Assembly: GCA_947164865.1 (NCBI GenBank)
Contig: CAMUYA010000009.1
Span: 1 to 64,000 of the forward strand
Origin: an uncultured Lachnospiraceae bacterium
GTDB taxonomy: Bacteria; Bacillota; Clostridia; Lachnospirales; Lachnospiraceae
Direction of reading: 5' to 3'
DNA: 64,000 bases
Position 1 is the stretch's first letter; every line of letters starts with the position of its first letter. The translations under genes and the position numbers were made by a program. Below, piece after piece: positions 1 through 7,663 of the stretch. Under the pieces are notes generated by a model that was given only the letters and a program-made list of their open reading frames with translations, did not search any database and was not told the origin of the DNA.

Positions 1-21
1 ACATAAGATTATTTTTTAATT

Positions 22-987
22 CTATATTATCTGCCAATTCCAAATTTCCTCCTTAACATCTTCAAGGCACTTATGAATTCTCTCGTCATTTGTATCCGCA
101 AATGTGCAAATAAGCGAGACCGGGTCGACTTGACCATTACATGAAAAAATGAGCGGGTCGTATTTCCATTTTTGGATACGGACTATATTCGTTTCATAAT
201 TAAAATCCGGATCCACGCCAACCAATCCTTTAACGAATGGCAAATCCTTGTATAAAGCATACTCAACATACTTCGGATATCCCATGTCAGATCTTTGAGA
301 CAAGCTAAATTCCCCGGATGCAGGCGTGCTTATATCCACTCTTCCGTTAGGTAAATACAAAACGCTCTGAATAGGATTAATAAGGTACTTCCCTGCTTTC
401 TCATATAAATTTCTTCGATCCTTGGTGCTTACTGTCATCATAATTTCAGTTCCCTGCTTTTTTTCTGTTATCAAACCCTTTTCAAGCAATTGTTTTGACG
501 CTCTGGATATTGACATTGGCAAAACGTGCAGCCTTTTTGCCGCCTCCAGTTTCGTGCAGTTATCTTTCTCATATAAGAATAAGAGAAAAAGAAGTTGAGA
601 CACCGGCGTGAAATGCTCTTTGATGATATCCTCACTCATAGCGCAATTTTCGAATAGAATCCCCAAGAACGGCAGATACATCTGACCGTTTCTTGATACA
701 AAAGGTATTTCATTCTCTATCATGCTCTTACGCTGAAAGGAACTGATCTTTTCAAAGCCATAAACGACATCCGCTTTTATTGCAGTTTGATAGGACGCCA
801 ATTGCTTTTTTAAGGTTTTTATGTTAAATCGCTCTTGTGATTCAGCAAACGCAACAATAAACATCTTCCCGAAAACAGATACCTTGTAAAACCTCTTTCC
901 GTCCTGTAAATAAAGAGGCAAAGAATATCTAGCCTCTTCAAAGAAATCCAGTTTATGTCCGTATACCTGCTCGAACAGTTTTTTCAT
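22..987 (-). CDS. Winged-helix (MarR/AbiEi-like) DNA-binding protein, 321 aa
   Basis: Function not recognised with certainty. The middle of the protein (about residues 125-195) reads as a winged helix-turn-helix: a segment LLFLLFLYEKDN followed by KLEAAKRLHVLPMSISRASK and LLEKGLITEKKQG, typical of MarR-type readers and of antitoxins of the AbiEi kind. The flanking N- and C-terminal parts have no signal peptide or membrane segment, so it should be cytoplasmic. The start is the ATG at 987 because a good Shine-Dalgarno (AAGGTG) sits six bases upstream; a GTG at 996 overlaps that site. It has its own promoter with a palindrome in the spacer, suggesting autoregulation. Its stop is 21 bases from the window edge, so any partner (for example a nucleotidyltransferase toxin) would lie outside. 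Calling it an antitoxin is inference only. Confidence 0.55.
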   Translation of the reverse strand: MKKLFEQVYGHKLDFFEEARYSLPLYLQDGKRFYKVSVFGKMFIVAFAESQERFNIKTLKKQLASYQTAIKADVVYGFEKISSFQRKSMIENEIPFVSRNGQMYLPFLGILFENCAMSEDIIKEHFTPVSQLLFLLFLYEKDNCTKLEAAKRLHVLPMSISRASKQLLEKGLITEKKQGTEIMMTVSTKDRRNLYEKAGKYLINPIQSVLYLPNGRVDISTPASGEFSLSQRSDMGYPKYVEYALYKDLPFVKGLVGVDPDFNYETNIVRIQKWKYDPLIFSCNGQVDPVSLICTFADTNDERIHKCLEDVKEEIWNWQII

Positions 988-1015
988 GCCAATCACCTTC
1001 TAACATTTTTATTTT

Positions 1016-1044
1016 ATATTAACATATGTAATGTTAGTTTTCAA
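1016..1044 (-). promoter_or_regulatory. Promoter with palindromic operator for the winged-helix gene
   Basis: On the minus strand a -35 box TTGAAA (1039-1044) and a -10 box TAATAT (1016-1021) are separated by 17 bases. The spacer and -10 contain the inverted repeat TAACAT-N5-ATGTTA (1020-1036), and further TTAG/CTAACA half-sites flank it. A repressor bound here would block RNA polymerase; autoregulation by the winged-helix product is the simplest reading. Confidence 0.55.
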
Positions 1045-1093
1045 TATTATTGTTAGTTGATTGATAAAATACGATGTTTCCTTTTTAGTAATC

Positions 1094-1522
1094 TTATGCA
1101 TGCAGTTTTTCTTTCAATGCGTCCTGAAGAACCTGCGAAAAATTAATGTTAAAGCTTAATGCTTTAGCATTAAGCCATGCGGGAAGTGTTACCGTTCTGC
1201 TCACGGATTTATTATTCTGCGCCATACGTATAGCAGGCATATAAACATCCACGAGCATTACGTTCTGATTTTTTCCAACATGGATGTTCTTCGTAGGAGT
1301 TGGAGCTGGAATCGGTTCTCCATCTTCCTCCAACCCAAACATAACTAATCCAAGAAGTTCTCTTGCAGATATCAGTGCATCCTCATCATCAACTCCACTT
1401 GTTGCAACATCAAGATCCGGAATCTCAACTGCAATCTCCTGACCCTCTTCATAAGTGAAAATTATTGGGTACACATATGTATCTTTAAATTTCTTTTTCA
1501 TGTTTTTCACAGCTTTCATCAT
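1094..1522 (-). CDS. hicB: HicB-family antitoxin, 142 aa
   Basis: Antitoxin of a type II toxin-antitoxin pair. Residues about 15-75 form the HicB partial RNase-H-like fold (YPIIFTYEEGQEIAVEIPDL, then a DALISARELLGL helix). The C-terminus (SVSRTVTLPAWLNAKALS followed by FSQVLQDALKEKL) is a ribbon-helix-helix DNA-binding segment, so the protein should both neutralise HicA and bind the operator upstream of hicA. The gene starts one base after the hicA stop, the usual toxin-first order, so it is translationally coupled. The first ATG (1522) was kept; an internal ATG at residue 8 is possible. Confidence 0.88.
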   Translation of the reverse strand: MMKAVKNMKKKFKDTYVYPIIFTYEEGQEIAVEIPDLDVATSGVDDEDALISARELLGLVMFGLEEDGEPIPAPTPTKNIHVGKNQNVMLVDVYMPAIRMAQNNKSVSRTVTLPAWLNAKALSFNINFSQVLQDALKEKLHA

Positions 1523-1523
1523 T

Positions 1524-1721
1524 TTACCGAAACCTCAATCCCGACTGTCGTTCTATACTATCCAACGTTCTTCTCGGGATATCTTTATCCGGATGTTTTA
1601 CAGTAACTGTTCCCTTTTTGGTAGGATGTTTATACTGATGGTGGCTTCCATTTATTCTCACCTCAAACCATCCATCAAGCATAAGAAGCTCTATTACTTC
1701 TCTTGATGAATAAGATTTCAT
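1524..1721 (-). CDS. hicA: HicA-family mRNA interferase toxin, 65 aa
   Basis: Small double-stranded-RNA-binding-fold toxin that cleaves mRNA when free of HicB. It shows the family pattern: a start helix SSREVIELLMLDGW, the catalytic-histidine strand RINGSHHQYKHP, then GTVTVKHPDKDIPRRTLDSI. The ATG at 1721 is preferred over an upstream GTG-type start at 1751 because GAGGGG lies nine bases before it and the family normally begins a few residues before the first helix. Length (65 aa) is normal for HicA. It is the first gene of the hicAB operon and appears intact. Confidence 0.88.
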   Translation of the reverse strand: MKSYSSREVIELLMLDGWFEVRINGSHHQYKHPTKKGTVTVKHPDKDIPRRTLDSIERQSGLRFR

Positions 1722-1755
1722 AACGTTGTTCCCCTCATTTTTTACTCCCACGTAA

Positions 1756-1784
1756 AGTATAACACATATTATTATATGTGTCTA
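1756..1784 (-). promoter_or_regulatory. hicAB promoter and operator
   Basis: Minus-strand -35 TAGACA (1779-1784) and -10 TATACT (1756-1761) are 17 bases apart. Nearly the whole spacer is a perfect inverted repeat, ACACATAT-N4-ATATGTGT (1762-1781). This is the expected position for an autoregulatory operator bound by the ribbon-helix-helix end of HicB. Confidence 0.7.
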
Positions 1785-2070
1785 TTGGTTTCTTCCATAA
1801 ATCATCAATTATTATATTATCTTCATTTACATCACTTAACACCAGCATAGTTTTCCTCCACAAATTCGCGTAGCACCTTCACGCGCTTCTTCCACGATAA
1901 TCTTTTCTCTGGCTTCAAATGTCATATCTATCATAGTCACTTTTACTACCTAAACATGACATTAATATGGTTACAGGATAACGTTACCACAAATCTTGTC
2001 CGCTCGCTGTCACCTTTGATACATAAAGTGTGCTTTTTTGTCCGATCGTGTTCTTTTTTAGCGAATTTTC
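1785..2070. other. Intergenic stretch with no supported gene
   Basis: Between the hicAB promoter and the DUF5648 fragment I find no gene I can support. A 32-codon minus-strand frame at 1836-1934 (MIDMTFEAREKIIVEEAR...) vaguely resembles the tail of an Rpn/PD-(D/E)XK transposase-type protein, but it has no upstream remainder and could be chance. The stretch may be decayed accessory DNA. Confidence 0.4.
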
Positions 2071-2370
2071 TTACTGAACCAATCCATACCATGCGACATT
2101 TTCATTATTCCATCCAATCGCTATTAGGCTTTCCTTTTCCTTTTCACTTGTAGTATAGTGATGAGAACCTGCTCCTTTAGCATTGGGGTTATATAGTCTA
2201 TAGAGCGGTTTCTCAGTCTCCTGTGGTTCAAAATACCAACCCATATCTTCGTATTTCCATCCAGCTTCCACCAATTTATCTTTTTCTCTTTTACTCATTG
2301 TATAGTAGTGATCTCCTGTGTTCACATTATAAAGCCTGTAAACAGGGTCTCCGAATTTTGGTGCAAACAA
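2071..2370 (-). pseudogene. Orphan DUF5648-repeat fragment, about 99 aa
   Basis: Two copies of the DUF5648 repeat are visible: PVYRLYNVNTGDHYYTMSKR..WKYEDMGWYF and PLYRLYNPNAKGAGSHHYTT..GWNNENVAWYG. These repeats normally sit at the C-terminus of secreted wall-associated proteins of Lachnospiraceae, after a signal peptide and catalytic or binding domains. Here nothing precedes them: the only start available is a TTG without a ribosome-binding site, the frame is closed upstream by a TGA inside the pilus-operon terminator, and there is no signal peptide. I read it as the tail of a larger surface protein gene that has been lost. A short leaderless functional gene is possible but less likely. Confidence 0.5.
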
Positions 2371-2420
2371 ACTATTTTTTTCATTGGCTTTTCTCCATAA
2401 GAAAACACATCTCGTTATAA

Positions 2421-2462
2421 TAGATCTTTTAAAACCACAAAGCAGGGATCACTCCCTGCTTT
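2421..2462 (-). terminator. Rho-independent terminator after the pilus operon
   Basis: A perfect 10-bp stem AAAGCAGGGA/TCCCTGCTTT with a 4-base loop (2439-2462) lies about 40 bases after the stop of the last pilus gene and is followed on the minus strand by a T-rich tract (GTGGTTTTAAAAG). Confidence 0.7.
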
Positions 2463-2504
2463 GAAAGATTTCGAAAACTTACCTGCATCTGTCTCGAATA
2501 CAGA

Positions 2505-5500
2505 TCATTCTCCATATTCTACACTTATAATGCCAGCGACATTTCCGTTATAGATTTTTATATTTATGGTTTGTGTACTACCGGCTCCAATCAAGTTATT
2601 ATTAGAGTCATAATTCCTTACAGTAATAGTGTTACCATTTTGACTTGCTGCAAATCCTTCAACATTTCCAAGGGAACCACCCGAAATACCAAAGGTAATA
2701 CTCTTTATAGGTAGAGTACCATCAGCTGTAACAGTTATAGTATCCCACCAATCGTGATACCACTGGTTACTTGCCTTATCAACACGCTTTACTGCAGTAG
2801 CGGAATACGATCCATAATTCCAGTGAGCGTAAAGTGTTTTACCGATCAAAGAAGTAGTCTGCTCTCCGCCGTAGTACCTCACTCCTCCTTTTGGCATTGT
2901 CCACCATCCGCCAAAATAGAAACCTTCTTTTTCAGCGCCCGGAAGGCTCGGCACATTATCACCTGTCTGAATCAATACAGAATCTCCCTGGATTGTTCCA
3001 CCACAGGCATCCAACGTAATCATTCCATCGTAGAAAGCATATAAAACTTTCTGATTATTATAATTGGTCCCGACTGCCTGATAATTATCCGCGTTCGTAC
3101 TCCATCCTCTGAATACGTAACCCTCACGACTCGGGGTAGGAAGCGAAGGGATCCTGTTACCGGTTACTTCCACACGGATCACGTCAAGCGAACCCTCTCT
3201 GGGATCAAGGTAGATGTACTTCTTCCCTGCTTCAACCCAGATTGCGAATAGTTCATCAACTCCATCAAGATCATCATACCTGCTTCCGTTATTGATCTTC
3301 TTTGTAGCATACGGAGTTGTATACCATCCGTCAAACGTGTACTTGCTGTCTGAATGAGTAGGTGTAGGAAGACCGGTTATAGTCTTCGTAACATCGAATT
3401 TAATACTCGTAGGATCAACAGTTCCTCCATTCGGATTAAGCGTTATCGTCATTTCACCCGACGTCTGTCTCCAATGAGCATAAAGCATCTTATAATTCGC
3501 TATATTACTCTGATGATAACTCTGCCCACCGTCTGTAACCTTTTGTCCACCTATTCTTTTCGTATACCATCCACGGAATTCAAAATTCTCTCTGGTAGGC
3601 TTTTCAATATAAATCTGCTGATTCTGATCAAGTATCGGGATGATCCTGGTATTACCGCCATAATTGTAATTAAGTATCAGCTTTGGAACGGAATCAATAT
3701 CATATCTTGTGAAATAAATATTGCCGGTTCCGTCTTCGTAATTAAATGTATATTTATTACCATGATTATTATCCGGATAGTAAGTATCATTAAACACTCC
3801 GTCGGAGTCCTTAATATAATACCGATTCATTATGATATTACATATAAGTCTGAATTCACAGTTCAGATCAAGGCTGTTACCCTGATATTCACTGAACTTG
3901 TAACCGGTATTCGTATGACCGACCTTGAAACCGCCTTCATTACTGCTGTACTCTGTATAAAGGTTCTGCGCAAGATCAACCCAGCCCTGGCCGTTGTTTC
4001 TGTTAACCTGAAGTTTGGCATTTATACGATTCTGATAAGCATTAAGTGCTATACCGGTCCATTCCATCTGATCATACTGGATGTTTCGTTCCGGCATAGT
4101 CAGTCCCCTTCCAAGGATCAACGGCCTTGCTTCAGATCCTGCATTAAAGGAGCCTTCCGTTATTCCAAGATCGGTATTTTCCTTAAATCTGATCTGACCT
4201 CTCTTTATATCGTATTGACGCATAAATGAAAGCATTTCACCTTCATCTATAATCTTATCCCCATCAGAATCAGTCATAAGAGCCGTTATATCATAGTTAA
4301 CTCCACCGACAGATGTCTGATAAAAGCTGAAATTAGCTCCGCCTGTTCCGCCTCCAAACCCAAGACTCATCAGCTTATCATACTTGGGCCAAAGAATGGT
4401 TCCCGCAGGGATCTTTACGAGTCCGTCAAAAAGCGAAACCTCCTGCTTTGTATATAAAACGGCAACAAATTCAAGCTTATAATCCTTATCAGGATCAAGC
4501 CTCATAGCACCGCCTTTTCCGGAAACAGGTGTATCTGAATCAGCGTCACCGATTTTATCAAAATGATATGCCCCACTACTGTCGTCATCAGACATTGTCT
4601 TATACTGTGAATACTGCCATGTGCCATCCCCTTCAGCTACAGGAAGATAATAATTCCCATACGGATCCGCAGGTTTTGTCGGAGCTCCGATCGTGTAAAA
4701 CGCCTGATATCCGCATTTATCGGCTATTGAGGATGCAAAATTATCCATGCTGTTTAAATTATTTATCGCAGCAAGAACCTCTGGATTACCGGCATAGATT
4801 TCCGTAAGGATTTTAAGATAACCGTTAGTTACATAATCATATACCTTATCATAGCGCGACCCAATAGCACCATGGGCAGGCTCGCCTTCATCCATACCTC
4901 TCTTATACCCGCTTCCGGCAGGGAAAAGACTTACCTGGATAATATACTCATCATAATTATATGCATACGTGTGTGTAGACTTATTGATCGCACTACCGTC
5001 CTCAAAGCCGGAATGACCTGCCACGGCGGTTACGATTATCTTGTCCCCTCTCTTCATGGTGCTGCCAAGAGTAACAGAAATATGAGCATCTCTGTCAGCG
5101 ATCAGCTCGGTTCCGGTCTCACCCGTATCATCATTCCTTAACGTAACGGTTCCGGTGTATTTTACTGTACTTACACTGTATTTAACAGAATAAGGCTCTA
5201 CATAATCCGTATCTGTTGATATTGCAAAATACCTCTCCGGATTCTGAATATCAAGATGATTGACCGATATCCTGTGAACTGCCCCCGCAACAGTATCGTT
5301 CTGAGGATCATCCGGCGCTCCATCAATATCAAAAGGCTTGTATCCGTTTGCAAGATCCGCTGCCTTAACTCGCCTTACATAAATATCTATATCCAAAGGA
5401 AGAGCATTATACTTCTCATCCGGATCCCCGGCTACATAGCCCTCTACCTTAAGACTGACTGTTATCTTCTCATGTGCCTCTCCAGGTCCGGCGTGGAACA

Positions 5501-6209
5501 CTATCTTCTTATCCTCATTGGAAAAATCGGTATCTACCGATATAGTGGAATCCGAAGAAATAGCGGAACATACATAAGATATGGTCGTATCTGCGTCACC
5601 GGATACCAGAACATCGAACGGTATCTCAATTGTCTGGTTTGGCTCAACAACAGCAAGCGTCTCCGCAATTATAGTCGCGGAATAGAACTTCTGAATGGCT
5701 GTGTCCTTGGTCTCGGCGTTTCTTGATGTAGCGGTAAAGGTGGTCTTCATCTCCCGCTGGTTCTGAGTGGTCAGGAAACCGAGATTAAACACAACAGTCC
5801 TGTCGGTATTATACTTGGAGGCATCTGCCGAAAATGAAGTTACATATGTTGAAAGCGTTTCCGTGCCGGATGTGCCGCCGGAAACCGATGTCTTGGTGTA
5901 AGAAAGACTTGATCCGTCACATTTAATGACATAATAATCACCGTTGCTTGCGGTTATATTAAGTATAGATGTGTCGGAAGGGTTGGAGGCGTCAACGGAG
6001 TCTATAACGATATTATTAAGGATATTGGTGATCACCTGCACTTCCTGCTGAAGATCAACCTCCGAATTACCTCTGCTGTAATTTCTGGTGGCGGATACCA
6101 CTGCAGTGGCGATTCCGGCAGAAACAAGAGCCATTATCGCCACAGTGACGATAAGCTCTACAAGTGATAAACCCTTATGGTCTTTAATAAAACTCCTGAT
6201 CATCTTCAT
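2505..6209 (-). CDS. Giant pseudopilin with InlB-type B-repeats, 1234 aa
   Basis: The N-terminus is a class III/type IV prepilin signal: KDHKG before LSLVELIVTVAIMA, with the conserved Glu five residues after the cleavage site and a hydrophobic helix. Typical pseudopilins have 150-400 residues; this one has 1234. After a beta-rich central region (with an EF-hand-like loop DSDGDKIIDEGE near residue 650) come four Listeria-Bacteroides (InlB B/Flg_new) repeats at about 855-1130, each ending in FxGWxT...LYAHW-like strings, then a C-terminal beta domain of about 100 residues. It is the last gene of the pilus operon, 22 bases after a smaller pseudopilin, and has a good site GGAGG before its ATG. 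By position and architecture it should be assembled into or at the tip of the pilus and present an adhesive stalk. The adhesin role is inference; the prepilin and repeat assignments are direct. Confidence 0.85.
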   Translation of the reverse strand: MKMIRSFIKDHKGLSLVELIVTVAIMALVSAGIATAVVSATRNYSRGNSEVDLQQEVQVITNILNNIVIDSVDASNPSDTSILNITASNGDYYVIKCDGSSLSYTKTSVSGGTSGTETLSTYVTSFSADASKYNTDRTVVFNLGFLTTQNQREMKTTFTATSRNAETKDTAIQKFYSATIIAETLAVVEPNQTIEIPFDVLVSGDADTTISYVCSAISSDSTISVDTDFSNEDKKIVFHAGPGEAHEKITVSLKVEGYVAGDPDEKYNALPLDIDIYVRRVKAADLANGYKPFDIDGAPDDPQNDTVAGAVHRISVNHLDIQNPERYFAISTDTDYVEPYSVKYSVSTVKYTGTVTLRNDDTGETGTELIADRDAHISVTLGSTMKRGDKIIVTAVAGHSGFEDGSAINKSTHTYAYNYDEYIIQVSLFPAGSGYKRGMDEGEPAHGAIGSRYDKVYDYVTNGYLKILTEIYAGNPEVLAAINNLNSMDNFASSIADKCGYQAFYTIGAPTKPADPYGNYYLPVAEGDGTWQYSQYKTMSDDDSSGAYHFDKIGDADSDTPVSGKGGAMRLDPDKDYKLEFVAVLYTKQEVSLFDGLVKIPAGTILWPKYDKLMSLGFGGGTGGANFSFYQTSVGGVNYDITALMTDSDGDKIIDEGEMLSFMRQYDIKRGQIRFKENTDLGITEGSFNAGSEARPLILGRGLTMPERNIQYDQMEWTGIALNAYQNRINAKLQVNRNNGQGWVDLAQNLYTEYSSNEGGFKVGHTNTGYKFSEYQGNSLDLNCEFRLICNIIMNRYYIKDSDGVFNDTYYPDNNHGNKYTFNYEDGTGNIYFTRYDIDSVPKLILNYNYGGNTRIIPILDQNQQIYIEKPTRENFEFRGWYTKRIGGQKVTDGGQSYHQSNIANYKMLYAHWRQTSGEMTITLNPNGGTVDPTSIKFDVTKTITGLPTPTHSDSKYTFDGWYTTPYATKKINNGSRYDDLDGVDELFAIWVEAGKKYIYLDPREGSLDVIRVEVTGNRIPSLPTPSREGYVFRGWSTNADNYQAVGTNYNNQKVLYAFYDGMITLDACGGTIQGDSVLIQTGDNVPSLPGAEKEGFYFGGWWTMPKGGVRYYGGEQTTSLIGKTLYAHWNYGSYSATAVKRVDKASNQWYHDWWDTITVTADGTLPIKSITFGISGGSLGNVEGFAASQNGNTITVRNYDSNNNLIGAGSTQTINIKIYNGNVAGIISVEYGE

Positions 6210-6231
6210 ACAGCCAAGCCTCCATAATCAG

Positions 6232-6759
6232 TTAGCCTTGCGAAAACAAAACCTTTCCGGTAAGCGGTTCAACCTTCAGAGTGCACTTTTTAAGCGTACC
6301 CTTTTCAACAACTATCTCCAGAGAAGCAGGGCTCTTGAGAGACCCGTCACTTCTGTTAAATTCAATATACTGCGCACCGCTCATAAGATCCGTCCCGTTG
6401 ATCGTGACGGTAAGCCCCGCTTTTCCGATCCTGATCGCATCGGGAACATCTGCAGGCAAATCAACACGGTTTCCGTCAGTGTCATAGGCGGCATTATCAT
6501 AGCGCTCTACCATAAACACACCGTCAGCGGTCTGGAAAAACGCGATATAGGCACTCTTTTTTCCCATGGAGCCCAGTCTCGCCCTGTTAAGAGAGATCTG
6601 CATGTTCTTGGCACATTGTGTGGCATGCTTGGAAGTAAAGGTGCTCACACCCAGCGATATGGCTGCGGTAAGCACAGTGATTATCGCCACTACCACTATA
6701 AGCTCCACGAGGCTTATTCCACTATTTTCTTTTGTAAAAGCACTCAATCGCCTTTTCAT
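6232..6759 (-). CDS. Type II/IV pseudopilin (GspH/FimT-like minor pilin), 175 aa
   Basis: The N-terminus KENSG followed by ISLVELIVVVAIITVL is a prepilin peptidase site with Glu5 and the usual hydrophobic helix, cleaved by the PilD in the same operon. The rest is a short beta domain with the GspH/FimT flavour (YIEFNRSDGSLKSP, ending in KGTLKKCTLKVEPLTGKV). Minor pilins of this type prime pilus assembly together with the other pseudopilins. It lies between a PilX-like gene and the giant pseudopilin. The spacer upstream is unusual: it is made of 29-bp tandem repeats copied from the end of the preceding gene, and the last copy supplies the GGGAG that acts as a rather distant ribosome-binding site (13 bases). 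Confidence 0.82.
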   Translation of the reverse strand: MKRRLSAFTKENSGISLVELIVVVAIITVLTAAISLGVSTFTSKHATQCAKNMQISLNRARLGSMGKKSAYIAFFQTADGVFMVERYDNAAYDTDGNRVDLPADVPDAIRIGKAGLTVTINGTDLMSGAQYIEFNRSDGSLKSPASLEIVVEKGTLKKCTLKVEPLTGKVLFSQG

Positions 6760-6770
6760 AAGAATATAAC

Positions 6771-6886
6771 TGCTCCCTGCCCAGTAAGTAATACTTTACT
6801 GCTCCCTGCCCGATAAGTAATACTTTACCGCTCCCTGCTCCGTATGTAATACTTTATTACTCCTTGCTCCATAAGTAATACTTTAC
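6771..6886 (-). repeat. Four 29-bp tandem repeats spanning a gene end
   Basis: Four head-to-tail copies of a 29-bp unit (6771-6799, 6800-6828, 6829-6857, 6858-6886) share the core GTAAAGTATTACTTA on the minus strand. The copy at 6858-6886 encodes most of the last residues (VKYYLWSKE) of the preceding pseudopilin; the others fill the spacer to the next gene. 29 is not a multiple of three, so the extra copies cannot extend the reading frame. This looks like recent tandem duplication of a gene end. Confidence 0.9.
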
Positions 6887-7654
6887 ACAATCGGAATAAT
6901 CAAGCTCATCATCCTGATTCTTGACTGCATCTCCCCAATTAAGCATGGGCGGCGTGATCTCAAACGAAGTATTGATCACGGAGGTATAGCCGTCTTCATC
7001 AGTTGCGGTAAGCTCTATGTCCCGTACATAATATCTCGACACATTATCCGGATCAGGCGTTGCCGGTGCCCCCGGAACGCTTCCGTCACTCACACCATAG
7101 ATCTGCGACGGGATTTCCATGCACCCGTCAAACTTGAAATTATGAAGTACACACTCCAGTTCATCACCTGCGTCACCGCTTATATTTATCTTAAAGGTCA
7201 CAGTGTTTCCGTCTACTGTTATATCGGTTGCTCCGGGAAATAAATGCGATATCCCGCTTGCTGCCTCTATGGAGCCGTCTCCGTCCGCGTCCCAGATTTT
7301 CTTCCAGTGATTTTCCATCTCGGTCCTGAAGTGTACAAAATAAATATCGGAACGGATATTTTCATCATTACTCTGGATATAATCCATTGATGTCCTTGAA
7401 AAAGCAGGTTCGGAAGCAGCAGCTACCTCCACCACAAGCCTTGTTTTAAGAAGCTCTATAACCTCTTCGGCTTCATAAAAGCTTGCCTTGGTCCTCTGGT
7501 CAATAAGCTTTGTTTTATAGTTCTGACCTGACACATAAAGCATTATGGTGGCAAGAATGCTCAGAAACGCAACGACCACAACAACAGTAACAAGTGTTGA
7601 TCCGGCATTCCCGTTTTTATTAACTTTTCTCTTCATCAAAAGCTTTTTAATCAT
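6857..7654 (-). CDS. PilX-like minor pilus protein, 265 aa
   Basis: Short basic N-terminus, then NAGSTLVTVVVVVAFLSILA, the hydrophobic helix pattern of PilX N-terminal domains (no Glu5, unlike ordinary prepilins, as in GspK/PilX types). The helix continues as KASFYEAEEVIELLKTRL, which would pack in the pilus core, followed by a beta-rich globular part with a DADGDGSIE acidic loop near residue 120. In type IV systems PilX/GspK proteins cap the minor-pilin complex. It sits between two pseudopilin genes with only nine bases to the upstream gene. The C-terminal VKYYLWSKE is encoded inside a tandem repeat. The assignment is by N-terminal helix and context; sequence similarity elsewhere is not obvious. 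Confidence 0.72.
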   Translation of the reverse strand: MIKKLLMKRKVNKNGNAGSTLVTVVVVVAFLSILATIMLYVSGQNYKTKLIDQRTKASFYEAEEVIELLKTRLVVEVAAASEPAFSRTSMDYIQSNDENIRSDIYFVHFRTEMENHWKKIWDADGDGSIEAASGISHLFPGATDITVDGNTVTFKINISGDAGDELECVLHNFKFDGCMEIPSQIYGVSDGSVPGAPATPDPDNVSRYYVRDIELTATDEDGYTSVINTSFEITPPMLNWGDAVKNQDDELDYSDCVKYYLWSKE

Positions 7655-7663
7655 CTGACCGGT

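Noticed and set aside
1836..1934. Small frame resembling the tail of an Rpn-type transposase
   Set aside because: Only 32 codons, no remainder of the gene nearby, and the resemblance is confined to charged residues.
3354..4229. Long open frame on the plus strand (291 codons) opposite the giant pseudopilin
   Set aside because: It is the antisense of a well-supported coding gene, has a composition typical of shadow frames, and lacks a ribosome-binding site or recognisable domain.
6771..6886. CRISPR-like short repeat array
   Set aside because: The units are directly adjacent without unique spacers and include the end of a gene, so it is a tandem duplication.
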